From Collinsella sp. TF05-9AC (GTDB taxonomy: Bacteria; Actinomycetota; Coriobacteriia; Coriobacteriales; Coriobacteriaceae), in NCBI RefSeq assembly GCF_003438495.1, contig NZ_QSSH01000017.1, positions 1-39,997 on the forward strand: DNA of 39,997 bases, in the 5' to 3' direction. Positions 28,313 through 35,215 of this stretch are shown one piece after another. Within the stretch, counting starts at the first letter, position 1; the number at the start of each line of letters is the position of its first letter. The position numbers and the translations under genes are program-made. The notes under the pieces were generated by a model. It saw only the letters and a program-made list of their open reading frames with translations, did not search any database and was not told where the DNA came from.

Positions 28313-28341
28313 TTAACTTTTTAGCCTAAAACGGGTATCCT
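28313..28341 (+). promoter_or_regulatory. mntH promoter with DtxR/MntR-like site
   Basis: TTAACT (28313-28318) and TATCCT (28336-28341) form a -35/-10 pair 17 bases apart, each matching consensus at 4 of 6 positions. Between them lies TTAGCCTAA (28321-28329), the core of the DtxR/IdeR-type operator, inside a longer A/T-flanked palindrome. A metal-bound DtxR/MntR repressor here would shut off the transporter when metal is plentiful. The regulator gene is not in the window. Confidence 0.5.
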
Positions 28342-28377
28342 TTGCGGCGTCAAACAAACGGCACGCAGGAGCTCACC

Positions 28378-29634
28378 ATGCTCAACCATCCCAAACAACA
28401 CTTTGGCTCGCACCGCACCGGAGGCCACGGAGGTCTGGATATCGCCCGGCATGTCGGCCCCGGGCTGCTCGTGACCGTCGGCTTTATCGACCCGGGCAAC
28501 TGGGCCTCCAATATGGCCGCGGGCTCGCAGTTTGGCTACGCATTGCTGTGGATCGTCACGCTGTCCACAATTATGCTCATTGTGCTGCAGCACAACGCGG
28601 CACACCTGGGTATCGCCACGGGCGCCTGTCTTGCCGAGGCCACGACACGTTACCTTCCCCGCTTCGTTGGGCGCACGGTGCTTGCCAGCGCCTATCTCGC
28701 GACCATCGCCACCGCCATGGCCGAAGTCCTGGGCGGTGCGATCGCGCTCCAGATGCTCTTTGGGCTGCCCGTGCGCGCCGGCTGCGTCATCGTGGCCGCG
28801 GCATCGATGGCAATGCTCATGACGAACTCCTACAAGCGTGCCGAGCGCTGGATCATCGCCTTCGTCGGCGTGGTAGGACTCTCGTTTTTGGCCGAGCTTG
28901 CGCTAGTCAAGGTCGACTGGCCGCAAGCCGCCGCAAGCTGGATCACGCCCAGTATGCCCACTGGCTCTGCCGCGATTATCGTGAGTGTCCTGGGTGCGGT
29001 CGTTATGCCCCACAACCTTTTTCTGCACTCCGAGGTCATCCAATCCATGCACTTCGAAGGCCAAGGCGAGCAAGTTATCGAGGAACGTCTGCGCTACGAG
29101 CTCTTCGACACGCTCTTTTCGATGGGCGTGGGCTGGGCAATCAACTCGACCATGGTCATCCTGGCCGCAACGACCTTCTTTGCGCACAGCATTGTCGTAG
29201 ACGACCTCGCCGTCGCAGCGGCCACGCTCTCCCCCATCTTGGGCCCGGCGAGCTCGACCATCTTTGCGGTAGCGCTGCTGTTCGCGGGACTATCGAGCAG
29301 CGTGACAGCGGGCATGGCGGCGGGAACCATCACCGCGGGCATGTTCGACGAGGAATACGACATCCACGACCGACATTCCTCGATCGGGGTAGCGGCCTGT
29401 TTCGCCGGCGCAGTGGCGGCGTGTCTGGTCATCCCAAATCCTTTTGAAGGTCTCATCTGGAGTCAGGCACTGCTGTCGCTTCAGCTGCCGATTACGGTCT
29501 TTGTGCTCATACGGCTCACCAGCTCAGCCCGCGTTATGGGCAAATACGCCAACTCGCGCCCGCTCAACGCGCTGCTCGTAGGGATCGGCGTCATCGTGAC
29601 GATTCTCGACATCGTGCTGCTAACGGGGATGTAA
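28378..29634 (+). CDS. mntH: Nramp family divalent metal transporter (MntH)
   Basis: A 418-residue Nramp transporter with about 11 membrane segments. The two metal-site motifs are present: DPGNW (38-42) in segment 1 and MPHNLFLHS (near 211) in segment 6. It imports Mn2+ or Fe2+ with protons across the cell membrane. ATG 28378 follows AGGAG. It is a single-gene unit with a DtxR-like site in its promoter, consistent with metal repression. A half-copy of the 57-base palindrome follows 30 bases after its stop codon. Confidence 0.93.
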   Translation: MLNHPKQHFGSHRTGGHGGLDIARHVGPGLLVTVGFIDPGNWASNMAAGSQFGYALLWIVTLSTIMLIVLQHNAAHLGIATGACLAEATTRYLPRFVGRTVLASAYLATIATAMAEVLGGAIALQMLFGLPVRAGCVIVAAASMAMLMTNSYKRAERWIIAFVGVVGLSFLAELALVKVDWPQAAASWITPSMPTGSAAIIVSVLGAVVMPHNLFLHSEVIQSMHFEGQGEQVIEERLRYELFDTLFSMGVGWAINSTMVILAATTFFAHSIVVDDLAVAAATLSPILGPASSTIFAVALLFAGLSSSVTAGMAAGTITAGMFDEEYDIHDRHSSIGVAACFAGAVAACLVIPNPFEGLIWSQALLSLQLPITVFVLIRLTSSARVMGKYANSRPLNALLVGIGVIVTILDIVLLTGM

Positions 29635-29663
29635 TTGGGATGGCGTGACCGTCCAGATATAAC

Positions 29664-29679
29664 GTCTTAATCTGTAACA
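29664..29679 (+). repeat. Solitary half-site of the 57-base palindrome
   Basis: GTCTTAATCTGTAACA matches the left arm of the arrays at 15 of 16 positions, but no right arm is found at the expected distance (29705-29720). It is probably a decayed copy. Confidence 0.7.
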
Positions 29680-29712
29680 CGTGAGACCGTTTTAAACCGT
29701 CAGATAAATCAA

Positions 29713-29746
29713 AAGGGTCCCGGCCGAGAATTCGACCGGAACCCTT
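29713..29746 (-). terminator. Terminator of the rubredoxin gene
   Basis: AAGGGTCCCGG (29713-29723) pairs with CCGGAACCCTT (29736-29746) with one mismatch. On the minus strand TTTTGATTT follows the stem. It lies 40 bases past the rubredoxin stop and could also slow plus-strand read-through from mntH. Confidence 0.65.
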
Positions 29747-29785
29747 GGACAGAGCTATGTTCGGCTTTCGCCGTGTGCCTGCGAG

Positions 29786-29929
29786 TTACTCCTCGACGAG
29801 CTCAAACTGATCGGGACCGACGCCGCACACCGGGCACACGTAGTCCTCGGGCAGCTCGGGCGTGTCGACCTCAACCTCGTAACCGCAAACGGTGCACACA
29901 AACTTATACGTCTTCTTCTCCTCAGCCAT
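29786..29929 (-). CDS. Rubredoxin
   Basis: A 47-residue protein from ATG 29929 to TAA at 29786. It contains [11 protein letters not shown] and [18 protein letters not shown], the paired CX2CG motifs that bind one iron in rubredoxins, with an acidic C-terminal end. It is an electron carrier in the cytoplasm. GAGGAG precedes the start codon. The flavin reductase gene lies 88 bases upstream on the same strand. The two domains are fused in high-molecular-weight rubredoxin of some anaerobes, so they probably act together in oxygen or NO detoxification. Confidence 0.93.
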   Translation of the reverse strand: MAEEKKTYKFVCTVCGYEVEVDTPELPEDYVCPVCGVGPDQFELVEE

Positions 29930-29966
29930 GATGTTCTCCTCTCGAACGTGACTGCTGGTGTACTTA

Positions 29967-30000
29967 CTTATTAGTATATATTCTCAATAAGATAATGCAA
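29967..30000 (-). promoter_or_regulatory. Rubredoxin promoter with palindromic site
   Basis: On the minus strand, -35 TTGCAT (29995-30000) and -10 TATACT (29973-29978) are 16 bases apart, placing the start of the transcript about 37 bases before the ATG. CTTATT and AATAAG (29967-29972 and 29986-29991) frame the -10 box as an inverted repeat, reminiscent of a Fur/PerR-type operator. Promoter likely; operator speculative. Confidence 0.55.
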
Positions 30001-30017
30001 GTATTTTTAGAACATTT

Positions 30018-30521
30018 CTAGCCTTGATACGACGAGGCTTTGGGCGGCGTCTTGCCCTTTAGCACCTTGTGATAGTAGTCGTACGTCAGCGGCGTCTCGT
30101 CGCTCAGGCGCTCGGCATCCTCGACCTCGCCGATAAACAGCAGATGCGTGCCCACATCCACAGTGTCGATCAAACGGCAGCTAAACAGGGCCGCTGCATG
30201 CTCGGGCACATAGGGCATGCCCAGAGCCGTCTCGCGGGTCTCGTATTTGGCAAACTTGTCATAATCGCTGCTGGTGCGGAACCCAAAGTTACCGATGTAG
30301 AGCATGTCGGCGGTCTGATCGATCACGGTCAGCGCGAACGCTTTGGCCGATGCGATAACGCCCGAGGTGACATTGTCCTTGTTCACGGCAACCGAAATAC
30401 GCGGCGGCATGGACGTCACCTGCACCGCAGTGTTGATGACGCAGCCGGCGCGCAGCCCGTCTGCCGCAGCACTCACCACGTACAGACCGCTCGGCATGGT
30501 AAAGAACGCAGTTTTGTCCAT
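30018..30521 (-). CDS. Flavin reductase family protein
   Basis: A 167-residue FMN-binding split-barrel flavoprotein. The pattern AFFTMPSGLYVVSAAADG, PPRISVAVNKDN and GVIASAKAFALTVID, with a C-terminal THLLFIGEVEDAERL, matches the flavin reductase domain family, notably the reductase half of high-molecular-weight rubredoxin. It would reduce FMN or rubredoxin with NAD(P)H. ATG 30521 follows GGGGAG. The gene for its likely partner, rubredoxin, lies downstream. The frame is open upstream but the extra codons include repeat DNA and are not used. Confidence 0.88.
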   Translation of the reverse strand: MDKTAFFTMPSGLYVVSAAADGLRAGCVINTAVQVTSMPPRISVAVNKDNVTSGVIASAKAFALTVIDQTADMLYIGNFGFRTSSDYDKFAKYETRETALGMPYVPEHAAALFSCRLIDTVDVGTHLLFIGEVEDAERLSDETPLTYDYYHKVLKGKTPPKASSYQG

Positions 30522-30575
30522 AACGATCACTCCCCTAGCTCGGGTTGGAACCTCATGAATGTATGTACCCACAAA

Positions 30576-30606
30576 AAAGGCGGCACCCATAACGGACGCC
30601 GCCTTT
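30576..30606 (-). terminator. Terminator after smpB
   Basis: AAAGGCGGC (30576-30584) pairs perfectly with GCCGCCTTT (30598-30606). On the minus strand the stem is followed by TTTTTTGTG. It lies between smpB and the flavin reductase gene, so the two are separate transcripts. Confidence 0.85.
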
Positions 30607-30648
30607 GAGACATATGTGTCAGAACAGTAAGAAAGATGAGACGCCCGC

Positions 30649-30715
30649 AGTTGCGGTGAAATAGGGACTGAATAGCCCCTCAAACAGGAAAAACAGTCCG
30701 TATTCCACCGCAACT
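30649..30715. repeat. Inverted repeat, TTGCGGTGAAATACGGACTG family, second copy
   Basis: The arms 30649-30670 (AGTTGCGGTGAAATAGGGAC...) and 30694-30715 pair at 20 of 22 positions around a 23-base loop. The arm sequence is the same as in the perfect copy at 16362-16446, while the loop differs. It begins 10 bases after the smpB stop codon. Confidence 0.85.
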
Positions 30716-30725
30716 TACAGAGTGC

Positions 30726-31196
30726 CTAGCGGTTGCGTTCCTTAAGGGCGCGGTCGATCTCGCGTTGGACATCACGCTTGGCCATGTCCTCGCGCTTGTC
30801 GTAGAGCTTCTTGCCGCGACCCAGACCCAGCAGCAGCTTTACGCGGCCGTCCGTATTAAAGTAGAGCTCCAACGGAACCAGCGCATAACCACGGTTGCGA
30901 AGTTTGCCGTCAAGAAAGTCGATCTCCTTGCGGTGCAGCAGCAGACGACGCCGACGGTCGGGATCGCGATTCCACACGCCACCATGGCTATAAGGATGGA
31001 TATGCAGGCCGACGAGCCAGCACTCCCCGCCGCGGATCAGCGCGAAGGTATCGGTGATCTGGCAGGCGCGCTCGCGAATCGACTTGACCTCGGTGCCGCT
31101 CAGTTCAATGCCGCACTCAAATGTCTCATCGATAAAGTACTCGTGATGTGCCGAGCGATTCTTGGAGATGAGTTTGCGCTCGCGCTTACTGGGCAT
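30726..31196 (-). CDS. smpB: SsrA-binding protein SmpB
   Basis: A 156-residue SmpB, the partner of tmRNA in rescuing stalled ribosomes. Family stretches are HHEYFIDETFECGIELSGTE, VKSIRERACQITDTFA and HIHPYSHGGVWNRDPDRRR, and a basic C-terminal tail (GLGRGKKLYDKREDMAKRDV) enters the ribosomal channel. ATG 31196 overlaps the end of the TPR gene by 11 bases, with GGAGG inside that gene, so the two are co-translated. No tmRNA gene was found in the window. Confidence 0.95.
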   Translation of the reverse strand: MPSKRERKLISKNRSAHHEYFIDETFECGIELSGTEVKSIRERACQITDTFALIRGGECWLVGLHIHPYSHGGVWNRDPDRRRRLLLHRKEIDFLDGKLRNRGYALVPLELYFNTDGRVKLLLGLGRGKKLYDKREDMAKRDVQREIDRALKERNR

Positions 31197-32103
31197 CGTC
31201 GGCCTCCTTGGCGCCATCGGCGTTTGAGCCCGCAGCCTCGCGCTTTGCCTTGCGCTCGGCATTGAGTTCGGCATCGCTCTCGCGCACCAGTTTGATAATC
31301 GCCGCGCAGGCTTCCTCGCCCACCAAGTCGCGAGCACGCACCGTCAGGCGCGTCGCCTCCTGCTTGTCGCCGTCGCTTGCAGCATCGGTCGCGCACATAA
31401 TCAGGCAGATTGCAATCTCGGCCGAAGGTGAGGTCGGAACGCCCTGCAACGCCAGCTCGCCCATCACGTGCTCGTCGCTCTCCTCGGCGGCATCCGGATA
31501 GGTAGTATGGATCTTGTTGAGCAGGCGCGTCGTATGCGTATCGTTGGGCGCCAGGCGCAGCGCCAGACGCGCGCAGCCCACGGCAGCCGAAATGTTCTCG
31601 GTCTCGGGCTCCGAGAAGTACTGTCCCAGATTGGCGTAAGCGCGGGCGGCGCACTTGCCATCGCTTGCACGCTCCAGCACCGAAAACGAAAGCGAAGCCC
31701 ACTCCTGCTTGTCCTCGAGAGCGCGGAACAGCTCGGCCAAATCCAAGCGATAGTTGCAGTTCATGGGGTCCCAACGCACAGCCTGCATCAAGGCATTACG
31801 AGCGCTCACATAATCCTGCTGGCGAATGTAGGCAAACGCCATGTCAGAGTACAGGCGGTCAAACGGCACCTCAACCTGCACGAGCTCGCGCGGATCCTTC
31901 TCCACGCGGCGATAGGCCAAGCGCTCAAACTTGCTATCGAAGCTGAAGTATTGGCGCTTCTCCTCCGTCTTGCACTCGGCGTCGATATACTCCTCGGCGA
32001 GCTCCACCAGGCGCTCCAGCAGCGGCGTCGCCGTAGCCAGGTCGCCCTGCGCCAGATAGTTCTCGGCATATGTGATGTCTTGCAAGCTGATGGGCAGGTC
32101 CAT
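31186..32103 (-). CDS. Tetratricopeptide-repeat protein
   Basis: A 305-residue soluble protein of repeated helical hairpins. Clear TPR-like units are LYSDMAFAYIRQQDYVSARNALMQAVRWDP, AARAYANLGQYFSEPETEN and the following stretch ending ALRLAPND. The N-terminal part (AENYLAQGDLATATPLLERL) also reads as a TPR. The last 30 residues are a charged Lys/Glu/Ala tail. The molecular role is unknown; TPRs mediate protein binding. GAGGAG precedes ATG 32103. It overlaps smpB, which it precedes in the operon. Confidence 0.82.
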   Translation of the reverse strand: MDLPISLQDITYAENYLAQGDLATATPLLERLVELAEEYIDAECKTEEKRQYFSFDSKFERLAYRRVEKDPRELVQVEVPFDRLYSDMAFAYIRQQDYVSARNALMQAVRWDPMNCNYRLDLAELFRALEDKQEWASLSFSVLERASDGKCAARAYANLGQYFSEPETENISAAVGCARLALRLAPNDTHTTRLLNKIHTTYPDAAEESDEHVMGELALQGVPTSPSAEIAICLIMCATDAASDGDKQEATRLTVRARDLVGEEACAAIIKLVRESDAELNAERKAKREAAGSNADGAKEADDAQ

Positions 32104-32166
32104 GACAACTCCTCGGTCCGGGCGGCAGACTCAACGCGCGCCTTAAACATCGGTCAATACACAAAA

Positions 32167-32190
32167 CCCGGGTCTCTTACGAGGCCCGGG
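32167..32190 (-). terminator. Terminator of the tRNA transcript
   Basis: CCCGGGTCTC (32167-32176) pairs with GAGGCCCGGG (32181-32190), with one G-U type pair and a 4-base loop. On the minus strand TTTTGTGTATTG follows. It lies 11 bases beyond the tRNA-Glu 3' end. Confidence 0.85.
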
Positions 32191-32200
32191 CGTTCAATTT

Positions 32201-32277
32201 TGGTAGCCCGTACCAGATTCGAACTGGTGATCTCCGCCTTGAGAGGGCGGCGTCCTAAACCGCTAGACGAACGGGCC
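32201..32277 (-). tRNA. tRNA-Glu(CTC)
   Basis: A cloverleaf of 77 bases including an encoded CCA. The acceptor GGCCCGT pairs with ACGGGCT. The anticodon stem CCGCC/GGCGG encloses the loop CTCTCAA, giving anticodon CTC. The T arm contains GTTCGAATC. It lies downstream of tRNA-Gln on the same transcript. Confidence 0.93.
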
Positions 32278-32294
32278 ATATGTAGCAAATGCAA

Positions 32295-32368
32295 TGGCTG
32301 GGATGGAGGGAGTCGAACCCCCATTGACGGAACCAGAATCCGCTGTCCTGCCATTAGACGACATCCCA
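32295..32368 (-). tRNA. tRNA-Gln(CTG)
   Basis: A cloverleaf of 74 bases including an encoded CCA. The acceptor TGGGATG pairs with CATCCCA, and the first pair U1-A72 is typical of tRNA-Gln. The anticodon stem encloses the loop TTCTGGT, giving anticodon CTG. The T arm contains GTTCGACTC. Confidence 0.93.
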
Positions 32369-32412
32369 ATGACTGCATCGCTGCGCTCGGCTGTGCCTTT
32401 GCGCAAGAAAGA

Positions 32413-32441
32413 AATATACGGGAAGTCCGGCCGTGACGCAA
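32413..32441 (-). promoter_or_regulatory. Promoter of the tRNA-Gln/tRNA-Glu transcript
   Basis: On the minus strand, -35 TTGCGT (32436-32441) and -10 TATATT (32413-32418) are 17 bases apart, a good housekeeping promoter. The transcript would start about 38 bases upstream of tRNA-Gln. Confidence 0.8.
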
Positions 32442-32633
32442 GCCCCAATTTTGACTTTTTTGAAATTCAGTCAAATACGGCCAACACGTGAAGGACCTGT
32501 GAAGCGCCAGCGACACGTACGGCGCCAAAGCCCGTAAAACATCCCACATCTACCGCTGGTAGATTACAACAATGCAGCACTCACGACCGATGGCACAATC
32601 GAACCGTCATCATTGCACGGATATCGAGGCGCC

Positions 32634-33044
32634 ATGGACGAAGAGCTTGATTACCTATGGGAGACCCTGGGGCTCGAGATCACTGCTGATCTTTGGCCCG
32701 AACGGGACAAAATCCATCCCACTCTGCGCCCCGCCATCACGGTGATGCAGGCAAAATACCGCCGTGCATCCTTTTTGATCATGCGGATGTCATGGCACGC
32801 GGGACTCCCCGACCTTAAGCGAATCCAGGCAAGCCTCGTCGAGCTGTCCGGTATGCCGACCGTCATATCCGAGGCGCACCTGGAGCAGCGCCAGCGCGAG
32901 CGACTGCAACAGCAGCGGATTCCCTTTATCTGCCCCGGCGTTCAGGCATATCTGCCCTTTATGGACGAGGAGTACTGGAGCGGCAAGCCCAACAAGCACG
33001 TAAAGGTCTACGATCCGCACGAATGGGCACAGCTTGAGGATTAG
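32634..33044 (+). CDS. Hypothetical protein, possibly DNA-binding
   Basis: A 136-residue protein. The middle is helical (YRRASFLIMRMSWHAGLPDL, then KRIQASLVELSGMPTVI). The stretch RIPFICPGVQAYLPFM resembles a segment seen in some small winged-helix regulators, but the family is not certain. ATG 32634 has GAGG (32626-32629) slightly close. It lies next to the repeat array at 33088-33258 and convergent to the ArsC-like gene. No function is assigned. Confidence 0.6.
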   Translation: MDEELDYLWETLGLEITADLWPERDKIHPTLRPAITVMQAKYRRASFLIMRMSWHAGLPDLKRIQASLVELSGMPTVISEAHLEQRQRERLQQQRIPFICPGVQAYLPFMDEEYWSGKPNKHVKVYDPHEWAQLED

Positions 33045-33087
33045 CGCATATGCCCGCCAGCCGGGATAGTGCGCATGCCCGCCAACC

Positions 33088-33258
33088 GGAAAGCTCATCC
33101 CGGAATTTACGTCCAGAACGGGACGCGCTTTCCCCTAGAGGCCCCAAACGGAAACCGTATCCCAGATTTCGCGCTCAAACTGGGATACGGTTTCCGCTAG
33201 CCCCTTCAACCGGAAACTGCGTCCCGGAATCCGAGCTCAAAACGGGACGCACTTTCCG
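33088..33258. repeat. Tandem palindrome array, CGGAAAC-CGTATCCC family (3 units)
   Basis: Three hairpin units start at 33088, 33149 and 33211, a period of 61-62 bases. Unit 2 has perfect 17-base arms (CGGAAACCGTATCCCAG, 33149-33165 and 33180-33196). Unit 1 arms match 12 of 14 and unit 3 arms 15 of 16. Loops are 14-18 bases and share GCTCAAA in units 2 and 3. The array fills the gap between a convergent gene pair. Confidence 0.88.
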
Positions 33259-33264
33259 CAGCCA

Positions 33265-33624
33265 CTACAGCAGCACCTCGGTCCAGGTCGCTTCCTTAAA
33301 CCCAGGAATCGCAAAGTCGTCGCCCACCAGCAGCGGACGCTTGACCAGCATGCCGTCGGTCGCCAGCAGCTCGTAGCACTCCCGATCCGTCATGCCCGCA
33401 TCCAGACGCGCCTTCAGGCCCAGCTCTCGATATTTCATGCCCGACGAATTAAAGAAGCGCCGCACCGGCAGCCCCGAACGAGCAATCCAGGTCGCAAGCT
33501 CATCAGCCGTGGGATTGTCCAAAACGATATCGCGATCGATATACTCTACCCCATGTTCGTCCAGCCATGCCTTGGCCTTCTTACAGGTCGAGCACTTGGG
33601 ATATTCAACAAACAATACCGCCAT
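33265..33624 (-). CDS. ArsC/Spx family protein
   Basis: A 119-residue thioredoxin-fold protein of the ArsC/YffB/Spx family. PKCSTCKKAKAWLDEHGVEY carries a CX2C pair (Cys11, Cys14); ADELATWIARSGLPVRRFFN and LLATDGMLVKRPLLVGDDF follow as in the family. Spx-type members bind RNA polymerase and sense thiol stress; arsenate reductases use a Cys-X5-Arg site. The CX2C motif and the lack of ars neighbours favour a Spx/YffB-like role, but this is unproven. ATG 33624 follows AAGGAA. Confidence 0.85.
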   Translation of the reverse strand: MAVLFVEYPKCSTCKKAKAWLDEHGVEYIDRDIVLDNPTADELATWIARSGLPVRRFFNSSGMKYRELGLKARLDAGMTDRECYELLATDGMLVKRPLLVGDDFAIPGFKEATWTEVLL

Positions 33625-33746
33625 GGGATTTCCTTTCTTAGAGAAAACAGGTGTCTGGAAAACTGCACATCGACGACCACTCGCGATTGCAGCCGTTATT
33701 GTAGTCAATGTCGAAGCATAGGCAGTCGCGATGTCTCGTCTTAAGG

Positions 33747-34328
33747 CTAGCGCCTCGCATGGGCGCCGATCGGCCGAGTCACATGGCGCACCAACGCCGC
33801 TGCCAGCAATACCAACAGCATGGCGGTGACATAGCCCGCAGCATCGAATCCTAAATCGATAACGTCGAAATGCCTGCCGGGAACAAAGATCTTATGTACC
33901 TGATCGCCAACGGAGCAGGCGGCGCAAAAGAGCAATACGGGCACGCAACGGGAGCATACGCTCCACGGACGCCTGGAAAAGCAAACCACGACCACGGAGG
34001 CGAATAATCCGACGAAGAAAAACTCTACGGTATGGGCAACGCGACGGACGTTTGTGCCCACCCGCATGCGAATGGAAGCAAGTCGGCCAGACCGGACATT
34101 CGAGGCAGCCGAATCGGCGCCTCCGGTCATTCCGTTCTCCGTCTGGGCTTCACCCGTGGCATCGGCAGCCTGAACGCCCGTAGCCTGACCCTCCACCACA
34201 CGCGCGGTGGACTCGCTCAGCAACGACGTCTGCACCGCGTTTTGCTCCGTCAGCACCCAGATGCCCGCCAGCGTTGCAGCGAACAGAACGATCGCGGTCC
34301 ATCCGATTATTTGTTTTACGCGAGCCAA
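33747..34328 (-). CDS. VanZ-like membrane protein
   Basis: A 193-residue membrane protein. The C-terminal half has the VanZ-like pattern: RVAHTVEFFFVGLFASVVVV, then DQVHKIFVPGRHFDVIDLGF, then a last helix ending in a short basic tail. An N-terminal membrane helix is followed by a Gln/Thr/Ala-rich extracellular linker. VanZ gives low-level teicoplanin resistance in one known case; most family members have no known role. A TTG start at 34328 is chosen because AAGGAGG lies seven bases upstream, while the longer frame has no ribosome site. Confidence 0.75.
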   Translation of the reverse strand: MARVKQIIGWTAIVLFAATLAGIWVLTEQNAVQTSLLSESTARVVEGQATGVQAADATGEAQTENGMTGGADSAASNVRSGRLASIRMRVGTNVRRVAHTVEFFFVGLFASVVVVCFSRRPWSVCSRCVPVLLFCAACSVGDQVHKIFVPGRHFDVIDLGFDAAGYVTAMLLVLLAAALVRHVTRPIGAHARR

Positions 34329-34432
34329 GGGCCAACCTCCTTTTTTGAATATCAGCGAGTGTAGCCACAAATGGCATCGTCACCGTATCAAAATTTGAAT
34401 CGCAACAGGAAGCGACAAAGCGACGCAAACCC

Positions 34433-35038
34433 CTACCCCGCCTCGCGCATCCAGCGATCGAACGTCCCCACGCACACGCCCAGGCACTTTGCTGCCTGGC
34501 TGCGGGTAATATCGCCCGCCTCATAGCTATCGCGCACCAGCTCAAACTGAGGAGGGCACGGCTTGCGAGGTCGACCGAAACGGACCCCTCGCGCCCGCGC
34601 CGCTGCAATTCCCTCCGCCTGGCGCCGATGGATATTCTCGCGTTCCACCTGCGCCACGTAGCTCAGCAGTTGCAGCACAATATCGACAATCAGGGTGTTG
34701 GTCACATCCGGCGCGCCGCTGGCCCTGACACGTGTGTCAAGCAATGGCATGTCCAACACCACAATGGCAACCCCGAGCTCCTTGGTAATGCGCCGCCATT
34801 CCTCAAGAATCTCGGAGTAATTACGACCAAGTCGGTCGATAGAAAGCACCACCAGCACGTCCCCGTCTCCCAGAACGTGCAGCAGCTCGCGATAACGCGG
34901 TCGATCGAAGTCCTTGCCGCTCGCATGGTCGGCATAAATATTCGCCGAGCCCACGCCATAGGCGCCCAGCGCATCCAGCTGCCGATTAAGATTCTGATCG
35001 CGCGAACTCACCCGCGCATAACCGTACACCGTCGCCAT
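34433..35038 (-). CDS. Small serine recombinase (resolvase/invertase type)
   Basis: A 201-residue serine recombinase. The catalytic domain shows GYARVSSRDQN (Ser11), DRPRYRELL, VLSIDRLGRN (Arg69, Arg72) and an EREN-containing long E helix; a C-terminal helix-turn-helix (ITRSQAAKCLGVCVGTFDRW) binds the site. These enzymes resolve cointegrates or invert segments. The start ATG 35038 has only a weak GGGG site. A GGGACAGGT palindrome lies 21-57 bases upstream and may be the recombination site or a repeat. No transposase or partner genes flank it, so it is probably a transposon remnant or a stand-alone regulator of inversion. Confidence 0.88.
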   Translation of the reverse strand: MATVYGYARVSSRDQNLNRQLDALGAYGVGSANIYADHASGKDFDRPRYRELLHVLGDGDVLVVLSIDRLGRNYSEILEEWRRITKELGVAIVVLDMPLLDTRVRASGAPDVTNTLIVDIVLQLLSYVAQVERENIHRRQAEGIAAARARGVRFGRPRKPCPPQFELVRDSYEAGDITRSQAAKCLGVCVGTFDRWMREAG

Positions 35039-35058
35039 CTCATCCCCGCTTTCTTGTA

Positions 35059-35095
35059 AACCTGCCAAAAAGGGACAGGTTTATTTTGGTAGGTT
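35059..35095. repeat. Palindromic element with GGGACAGGT core
   Basis: AACCTGCCAAAA (35059-35070) and TTTTGGTAGGTT (35084-35095) pair at 11 of 12 positions around a loop that reads AGGGACAGGTTTA. The core is shared with the perfect palindrome at 16754-16820. It lies directly upstream of the recombinase gene. Confidence 0.65.
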
Positions 35096-35162
35096 CTACC
35101 TCTCAAATAGCAGGTAAGCGGGCGGCCGAGCAGACGGCAAGGTAGCCACGATTCAAATGCGA

Positions 35163-35186
35163 AGGGCGGTCCCGAAAGGCCGCCCT
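35163..35186 (-). terminator. Hairpin after rnr
   Basis: AGGGCGG (35163-35169) pairs with CCGCCCT (35180-35186), 30 bases past the rnr stop codon. No T-tract follows, so it is a weak terminator at best. Confidence 0.4.
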
Positions 35187-35215
35187 CCGCTCCCCCACCA
35201 TGAGTCGGGATTTGG

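Noticed and set aside
28021..28377. Riboswitch upstream of mntH
   Set aside because: The leader after the predicted promoter is too short, and the folded structures belong to the repeat array upstream of the promoter.
30018..35215. A tmRNA (ssrA) gene near smpB
   Set aside because: No tRNA-like ends with a resume codon frame were found in the gaps around smpB or rnr. It is presumably elsewhere.
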